Source of the DNA: Cryptomeria japonica
Lineage: Eukaryota > Streptophyta > Pinopsida > Cupressales > Cupressaceae
Assembly: GCF_030272615.1 (NCBI RefSeq)
Contig: NC_081415.1
Location: 419,800,257 to 419,864,256 of the forward strand
Direction: 5' to 3'
Length of the DNA stretch: 64,000 bases
Shown here: positions 48,901 through 57,900 of the stretch, one piece after another
How positions within the stretch are numbered: position 1 is the stretch's first letter
How the letters are laid out: each line of letters begins with the position of its first letter
Translations under genes and position numbers: made by a program
The notes under the pieces: model-generated
Told to the model about the DNA's origin: nothing
Databases searched by the model: none
Seen by the model: the letters and a program-made list of their open reading frames with translations, nothing else

Positions 48901-51900
48901 AGAGGGTTGGCAACCTGGAATTTTCTATGGGATAGTAGACACATTATCACAGATCATATTTCATGGCAAATTGGTAATGGTTGCACCGCGCTGTTTTGGA
49001 GAGACTCATGGGATGGGTATCCTGCATTAGCAGATGCATTTGAAGACAAGGGATGGGTGGACATGGTGGAGAATTGTATAGGACGGCATGTGTGCGATTA
49101 CATGGAAAGACAAGCTGATCAAAATGGCATAAGAATATGGAGGAAAATCAACATTGGGAGTCCTTCATCATGCAAACAACTCTGGAAAGCAATTAAAGAT
49201 AGGAAAATACCGGAGACTAGGGAAGAAGATATCATAATTTGGTGTGCAGCAAAATCCGGAAGATACAGCATCAAACTCGGATATGAAGTCCAGAGACAAA
49301 GAGGACCCATCAACAGTTGGCCACATAAACTGTGTTGAGTCGTAAAGTGCTACCAAAAGCCGGGGCTTTCCTGTGGATCGCACTACATAACAGAATTCTA
49401 ACTAGGGACAAACTCAAAAATATAGGTATCTCAAGCCCTAGTCGCTGTGTTATGTGTTGTGCGGAGGAAGAATTAGCAAATCATCTACTTTTTTGGTGTC
49501 CGATTGTAGAATTTTGTTCGAATTGGTTTCTTGAAAGTATTAATTGGGTGGTTGTTAAAAACGAAAGACTCTTTGAATTCATTCTCTCATGGCCAGACAA
49601 TCAGAAGACAAAGTGGTGTGATATATGGTTAATTGGACCTTCCTTAATTGTATGGCATATCTGGAAAGAAAGGAACAGAAGGATTTTCAAGGAGACATCA
49701 TTGTCTTAGGGCATGTTGGTGGAAAAGATCAAAACTGCGATAGAAGAAGTAATGAATGGGAAGAAAACAATAGGGAGGGCTAACATATACACTAATTGGG
49801 ATGCCCAAATGGAGAAGAAATGGGTCCTCGAAGAGCCACAAATAAATGCGATCCCAGCAAAGTGCCATGATAGAAATACCATCAAATGGGCAACCCCTCC
49901 GAGGAGTTGGACAAAATTGAACTTTGACGGTGCCAGTAAGGGGAATCTGGGGTTATCAGGTATTGGAGCCATGATCCGAGATGAACAGGGCAATATCCTT
50001 CATGGGTTGTTTGGTGGCATTGGAGTTGCCACAAACAACGAAGCAGAGATTCGTGCAATAGAGGCAGGATTACATCTCTATGTCAGGCAAGGAATTTCTA
50101 GAATCATAATTGAGGGCGACTCACAAATTATAGAAACCGGGATCAGTCGATCAAGTTTTCATAGCTGGCAGCTTAATAAATGGGTCCCTATGATAAAAGA
50201 GCACCTAGAGAGAATTGGGAGATATGAGATTGGGCATGTCTACGGAGAGGGGAATCAGGTGGTTGATTACCTTGCAAACCTCGGTGTGGGAGACTGTGAT
50301 GTTCCTGTTTACTTTTCCCAAACATCTGCAGCGAAGGATATCAAAGGACAATGCTTGAAGGACTGCCGAAGATATCCTCGACAGGGGATCGGGTAGCATG
50401 TCTACGATATTTTGGACCCTATCGACTGCCGGGACATTGTGGTGGCACCGTGATAAACACTGGCAAAGTACGAATCTGAGGCTGCGAGCAGGAAATTGTC
50501 TCTTTGGTGGCTGGATCACATGGCCCCTGAGCGGCTCATCATGACGCCTAGAAAATGGCATTTTTGCAAAATGAGAGATCCTAACAGGATATGGACAGAG
50601 CGCACTTGATTGACAATACAAATCACAACTTTATATGGCAAATTTGTAGGGCAAAGGCAAAAAAGGAAAGTGTGAGTGCCGTTTCGGGAGCTTTGCAGAG
50701 AAATTTTTTGGCAATGGCATACTTTGGAAAGGTCAGTTGTGTGAATTGTGAAAACGCATTGAATATGCAGTTGAGAAACCTGTTTTACACTGAAGATTAC
50801 GTGTATGACTCTGTGCGGGGGCTCGTGGGCATCACTCTAAATTATGATAGACATTGGTGCGATGCTATGGTGTTGGAAGTTGTTCTCCTGCCACTGGTGG
50901 ATATCATCGATTCAAAGGAGCGTGTGGTTGAGCTGTTAGCAGGGTTCATAAAACCATTTATTGCAGATAGTGTTGCCAACGCCATTCTGAGTTTGGAGGA
51001 AGAAGTCAAAGTGAGCATTTTGAAGATATACTTCCAGTTTGATAACTACTTACCCTCGAACTCGGAGGATGATGGCGACGGCGATGAAGATGGCAATGAG
51101 GATGGGGAAGATCGTGAGGAGTATGCAAAGGATGAGAATCTGTAGACAGTGACACCATTCGTGAGATGGCCCGCAGGGTAGTATGGAAGGAAGAGCGGGA
51201 GAGGCTGAAAACATTCGGGGAGAATGCATGGGAGATATTTAGGTGTGCGGTATTCAACGGAAATATGGAACCCTTTCGAAGGGTAACCGAGTCCGACAAT
51301 TGGTGGCTTCCGGAGAACTCCACCCGCAACGCAATCAGCATTGGTGAATTTGCTGCTGTGATATATCAAGCCATTAGGGGGCAGGTGTAATTTCAGAGTA
51401 GTGTCGGAATAGTATTGGGGTATACTTGGATAAGTGCGGGACGATAACTTTTTTGGATCCTTATGTAATTTTGGGTAGAATGGGGTTGGGTGTGCATAGA
51501 CAAGTGGTTTCTCTTGTCTAAAAATATATGTAATTGTACATAGTCTCAAGTAATATAGGGAGCTATCCCCACTAATGATAGCACTTATCTTTGAAAAAAA
51601 ATATATATATATTATATTATATTATTATCATGAGATAATATTATTATTATTAATAATATGATTATTGGAGACCAACTTGAAAGAGTGGTGACCCTTGGTG
51701 AAGGGGCACCGCCGATAGGTATAAAGGAAGAATAAATCTTCCTCTCTAAAGGTATTGAAGAAAAGAAATAATATACTCAGAATTTGTATACCTCAACTTA
51801 ACAGAGACGATGGATAACATGCTTGCAAAGGCGAAACAATAAGGACTTGTAAGAGAAGGCAACCCCTACATACTTGCAATCGGGTTTCCAGAACCCGATT

Positions 51901-54900
51901 GCAAGTGAAATGATTGCCTACCAAGGGAACAAAGACAAAGAAAACATTGTTGTGCTCCAAAACCCCAAATCAAAAGAAAAAAGCGACGGACTTGGAAAAA
52001 CGCAAATGGAACAAACAAGAAAAGGAACGAACATGAAGGAAGGGATGACATAAAAGGAAATACAAGCTGAGTTCAACATACCTGGAAAAGATAATCCACA
52101 ATGTCGAAAATGCTTGCCTAAAACTTGACGTAGCACCAAATGAAGAGGCTAGAATGAGATTTCAACACTCCACTCAAGGGCTCAAATAGGTGTGTGAAGA
52201 AGAACACTCCTATCACAAAACAAAACGCCTCAATGAGGATCCCTACAATATTGCAGGATCAAAGAGGACACAAGGGAAAGCAAATTGGGTCCTAAAAAGC
52301 CCAATGCAAGTGCAAGGCATGTTACATTTTGCTTTTATAAAATATACTTGTAATTGGATCCTAGAAACCCGATTACAAGTAAAGCAAACTTTAAAACAAT
52401 GAGTTGACTTGTATTCGGGTTTCTAGAACCTGATTACAAGTAAAGTTCATTTCCTTGCAATGACAGCAAAAAGCTCCCACTTGCAATGACTGACTCAAAA
52501 CCTGAAATTGCACGAAAAGGAAGGAAAAAGAAAACAAAAGCCAACCAAAACTTGGACAAAGACAACAAAAACACTTACAAACAATTGGACACAAAAAAAT
52601 ACGAGTTTTGAACCTCATAAAATGTGCCTTAGAGAAAAGAACTACGATTTTAAAATAAAAATTTGTAGGGGTTGTCATTTTTTTGAAAATTCAAAAAATA
52701 CGACAACAAACTGACCAAACCAAATTACAAAAGCACGCAGACCTCTCCTGGGCCTCATAGAGCTAATGGAGAGTGTCGTGCAATTGATATGGAGCCAAGT
52801 GACACCCAATTAGGTCCAAACCTATTCGCACCAACATTTAGATCCCTCACAAGCAACCAGAACTCATACACACGTCGCACCAACTTTGGGACTTGGGAGG
52901 CCGACACAGATCACTTCTAGTGATGGGGATCAATATTTAAACACATCATGAGCAATAGGAGGGCATCGGTGGTAATTAGGGGAGTAGTTAGGGAATAGTA
53001 GATAGGGGAAGGGTGATCTAAAAGACTTTTGTTCTATTGTTATCATTGTAATAAGCCCATGGCAGCCTGTGAGCTTGCATGTAGGGCCAATGGGCCGAAT
53101 GTAAGGAACGTGTGAAGGCATGTAGGCTGTTTTTCATCAATAAAAGTTTCTGCTTCTTTTTGCATTCCATTGTGTGTTGTGTTTCAGTATACGCTTGGCT
53201 GCAAGGTTGGACAATCCATTCTGGACCCTCTAACCTTGACTTCATCAAATCTACATACTACCCTACCTTAGCCACTCTAAATAAATGATGTGAAAATTGG
53301 AAAATGCACATTATGATAGTTTCAATGATCCTATCTTGTGCAACAATGCACAAGTGCTTGAGATCCAAATCTGAAGGACGTTGAGTTGATGCTTTCTCAA
53401 GAAGGGGAGGAAAGTATGGCTTGAGAAGTTCCTCATACTAGATGCAAACCCAAGTAGTGCTGGAGATCAAGAACAAAAATGTGCTCACCTAGCTATGCAT
53501 AAAATGATGTATGGGCCATAGCACAAAGGCCTCATCTTCCAATGTGGACCATTGAAGCATTCCTTCTAAAGATGTAACCAAACTCTATCATTTACCTTGA
53601 ACGAGTGAAACTTGGTGTGTTTCATGGAGCTCTTTGTATTTTAAGTTGTTGGTGAGCACTTTGAATGTGTTGCAAAAATTTCTATGCTTTATCCACTTCC
53701 TATTCTTGTGTGCACAACTCCAATAATAGCAGTCTACAATAGGATATGTTGAGGGATGTTGAAGGTTGAAACCCAAGACATGTTTAGAAAAGACCATGCT
53801 CCACCAAACTATGCAAAACTCAATTGTAGGCATACTAGATGTAAAGAGGTTGTCATCTTAAGTGCATAAGTATGCACAATTGTAGATGCACAATAGGTAC
53901 AAAAGTGTGAGATTCACTACCTCCATCTAACCATCTATTTATGGATGAAAAGTTGTGCACAAATCAAATTATGTATCCAATCTCTGCCACAAGGATTGCC
54001 AAAATACACTATGGAACCTTGGGTTGTGATCAAACACAATGGATGTAGATAGCCCACAATGAATCTATACATAGTTGAAGAATAGGCACAAACTCTGATG
54101 CAATGATACTTTTCTTACAAGTAACCATTATGGCCATCTTTGAAAATCCATCCACCATGACAAATAACGAATAATTCTAGTGCTTTGTCATAGGAAGTCC
54201 ACTCATGGAATCCATGTTGATAAATTCCCAAAGCCTTTGCAAAGAATTGCAAGAGGTGTGTAAAGGTCAAGCTTCCTAATCATAAGCTTGCAATGAAACA
54301 AGGAATGCATGACTTGATATAGTGCTCAATGTCTACAGACATGTGAGGACGATAGATGTCGTAATGCTATTAGGGTTGGTAAAGGAAAGAGTCCAATTGT
54401 TTTTGTGTAGTGTGCCTCCCAAATGAGTCATTGACAATGTGCACCATCTAGAACACACAAATGTTTGAGCTTGAAAAGAAGCCTATTACTCAAATGAAAT
54501 TCACCAACATGTTTAACTTTTGCAAGCATGATGAAGGTCTACAAAAAATTTTGATCTATTGAGTAAAGATTATTCCAATTGGTGAAGTTGCAATCATGCA
54601 CGATAGACACTGTGATGAGTGCATGATTGCTGCAATACTAAGGCAATCTACTTCATCTATCGCACATTCTCTAGCTTGTTTTGTGTGCAAGAACTAAAGT
54701 AGTAGCTTTGAACAATGGCATACAATGCTTTCTCATTGATGAAGTGCCATTGCATCGTATCTTTAAATATCTCCAAATGGTAGGTGATCAAATGCCCATG
54801 CTAAGCGAGTATAGCACCAAGTACATAATCAAATGTGTCGGTCTAAATCTCGAAGGGCCACACAATGTTAGGCAAAAGCAAACATTACACAAAATCACCG

Positions 54901-57900
54901 TTTGAGCTTCTCAAAAGCACATTATTGTGCAGGCATCCAAATGAATATTGCCTCCATGTGCATGATTTGCCTAAGTGACCAAGCAATGTGTGAGAAACCA
55001 AGAACTTGTTATAGAAGTTACCAAGTCCAAGGAAGCTACATAGCTCAACGATATTGCATAGGGTCAACCAATCTCAAATCAACTTGATTTTCTTTGGACC
55101 TACATGAATGTCTACATGATTGATGACATAGCCCAAATACTGAATTTGCATCGTATTGAAGGTAAACTTGCTAAAGTTGGCTTGCAACTAGTGTTGACAC
55201 TGAGTGTCTCAGATGCGCAAGATGTGCGTCACATGCTCCTCCCAATTCTTGGTGAAGATAAGACTGTCATCAAAGTAGACAATAATGAAGGATCAAGTGA
55301 AGGTTCACAAGATGTCATTCCTTAGGCACATAAATGTTGCTAGCAAGTTGTCAACCCGAAAGGTACAACCGTCCATTCATATAATCCTTCAACTTTGAAT
55401 ATTGTCTTCCAAAAAACTTCAAGATTAATAGGTACTTGGCAATATTTTGATTTGAGGTCAGTCCTCATGAAGAATTATGCACCATAGAGCTAGTCCAAGA
55501 GGTTGTTGAGGCACGAAAGAGGATACTGATTCTTCACTATCATCTTGTTTAGCATGCAATTGTTAATGCAAATGCACCATGCATCATCTTTCTTTGGCAC
55601 AAGGACAATCAAACTACTACATGGGAAGAGCTAGACCTAATCTATGATATAAAGAACTATTAGAAAGAGGGGATCAAGGAATCAAATCAATCCTACATTG
55701 CACCACACAGTGTGTTGGAATATCTTTGCACTCTTCAAAGACATCCATATACCATTGCAATACCTTGTCCATCTACTACAACAATGCTTGCACAACTTTG
55801 CGAGTTGCCAATGGACACGTGCTCTCCTACGTGCATCTGAATGCAAAACATTTGATGCACGAAATTCTATGTGTGTGAGATGGTCTTGTACCACAAATTG
55901 GAAAAGACCAAAGCTATTTTAGCCTTTAGAGAAGACTCCTGAATATAGAAGTGTTGATCACCATTATGGACTATCCATCATTGTGGTTTTACCTGATACA
56001 CACCATCCTTGTCATAAGAATATGGCCTCCTAAGTAGAATATCAGATTTCCAACAGCACAACATCACAAGTGAAAAGAACCAAATGCTTGATTGCATCTT
56101 ATGCTTCAATGGAAAGAACCAAGCATTTGATTGAATCCCATGTAATAATTCTTTTGGTTGCCACTATCAATGATGATATGCTTTTGTTGCTTGTTGAACT
56201 AGCAGTTCATATAGAAGAGATGCTCGCATTCCTTTGATGTGCAATTGTCATGGCACGTGTGTTGAGACATTACGCCTCCTAATCAATATCCCCAAGCTAT
56301 GCATGATCTAATATAGTTTGCACAATCAATGATGGTTGCACACAACATTCAGCATCACTAAGGTAAGTTGTTTGGTGGCAATGGCATCATTTATGACCAA
56401 GATTCTTCTTGCCCTCTCCTTGCTTGACATGGATGATGTCATGGCTTTAGAGTTCTACATAATTGACTTGAAGTTTTGTTGCTAATTTTACACAAGAATT
56501 TTGATTTTATGCCATAGGCTTGGAAGTGGTTTCTTGCATTAACTTGTTCTTGTGCGAAGTAAACTTATGCATGGTGTTTGCTTTGGCTTCAACCTTGGAT
56601 ATATTTTGAAATGCTTCACCCAATGTCTCCAAAGTTTGAATCTCCATCTTTGCACAAATATAAGGTGATAACCCACTTATGTACTTGAGCATAATGTGTT
56701 GCTCAGGAGTGTCTTCACGCAAGTGAACAAAGTGGCCATGGAACACATTGGTATACTCTTCAACTAATTACTCTTGACACTAACATTACTACTGAAACTT
56801 CATATATTCATCCTCAAAGTTTCTGAGGGGGCAATATTCCTCCAAAGTGTTAACTAGGGATTCCCATGTCTAAACTAGATCATGGTCCCTCTTGCACTAC
56901 ATGTACGCTACCAATGGGACACTACAATAGACATTTAAATGCCACAAAAGAAATCTTCAATCTACATCCATGAAGTAATTATAGAGAAATAATTCCAATT
57001 GTCACACCTAGTTGTCCAGCATTCTAGCATTAATCTTTCCTTAGAATGTCAATATGTCCAAAATGTTTTGTACCTTGAAAGGGTTTTGGGATTATGTGGG
57101 AATGAGTTGTTTGGTGTGTTGTGGCACTAGTCCAAACTCCAAACTGAGCCACGAGTTCCTAGAATTGTCCTAAGAGTTCCTAACATTGTGCTTATAGAGC
57201 ATCATTGGTCAGCCATTTTTCACTTGTTGCAATATACATCCAGTATCTCAAAAGATGAACCTAAGTGAACAGCCTTCCTTTTGTTGTTATGCATGTTTCT
57301 CAAAGAGATAAAGGATCAATGCAAGATGACACTCTAATCTATAATCAAGAAGAAAAAGCAAGGTTTCTGTGTAGAATTTTGGATTCATCTATTTTAGTCT
57401 TCAGCTTTCTTTGCTTTGTCTTTTAAGGGGTTCTAAGGGTTAGATTGAGTCTAATCAGTTGACTCTCTTTAATATAGAGGAGGGCCTTTTCCTTGGATAT
57501 GCTGCTTGATTATGTAAGAAACTTGGTTTTGTCAAGTTAATGAAATGTATTTGAGTAATTTTGTTTTAAAAGTTAAATTAACGGGAGTGAGACCAACTTC
57601 CCTCAATTTACAAATCAAAAAAAAATTATTACAGGCATAATGTAAAAGATAGAATATAGATTTCTGAAAACCTATATGTATATTTAATTACTATATTTGC
57701 ATAAAATGGATGTAATGAAGATTTGGCATGTACATGACAGTCAAATTTATGTGAAGGGGTTTTTGTTATCTACACATTCCATTACAACCCTGTTGCTGTA
57801 ATTGTAGTTACACCTCTCATAGGAGAACTCTTCTTGATCACAACAAATGCAATTGTGTTCAGAAGATGCTGAAATGCCCAAACGGAAGGAATGGGATACT

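Larger units (their letters stand above)
46945..51605 (+). mobile_element. 5'-truncated L1-type LINE with RNase H and extra 3' ORF
   Basis: ORF2 lacks the endonuclease. It contains RT, a zf-RVT motif and RNase H, then an unusual downstream coding stretch (50591-51390) before the tail AGGGAGCTATCCCC and an A-run near 51592. It is flanked by AT-rich repeats that hide the target-site duplication. It is the better preserved relative of the fragment at 16.6-18.75 kb. Confidence 0.88.
46737..51803 (+). mobile_element. Solo LTR (TSD GAGAC) interrupted by a LINE
   Basis: Left end TGTTGAAGATTGGC at 46737 preceded by GAGAC (46732-46736). Right end ...CTCAACTTAACA at 51803 followed by GAGAC (51804-51808). 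About 400 bp belong to the LTR; the rest is the LINE (about 46945-51605). A TATA-like GTATAAAGG at about 51719 suggests plus orientation. The insertion splits the hairpin array of unit 3. Confidence 0.8.
41639..52708 (-). mobile_element. Unit 3: minus-strand LTR-like unit with hairpins and degenerate ORF
   Basis: On the minus strand the order is: probable start TGTTGTCGTATTTT (52708), hairpin array (52445-51870 and 46690-46330), degenerate ORF (46011-42749), TATA (42514-42506), about 0.87 kb, then a probable end near 41639 (...CTACATCA). The layout and the ORF match unit 1. It is interrupted by a solo LTR (46737-51803) that contains a LINE. No target-site duplication was found and both ends are tentative. 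Without the insertions it is about 6 kb, close to unit 1. Confidence 0.55.

Noticed and set aside
46880..51660. Target-site duplication of the LINE
   Set aside because: Both flanks are long AT repeats (TTATATTATATT-like), so any match is uninformative.
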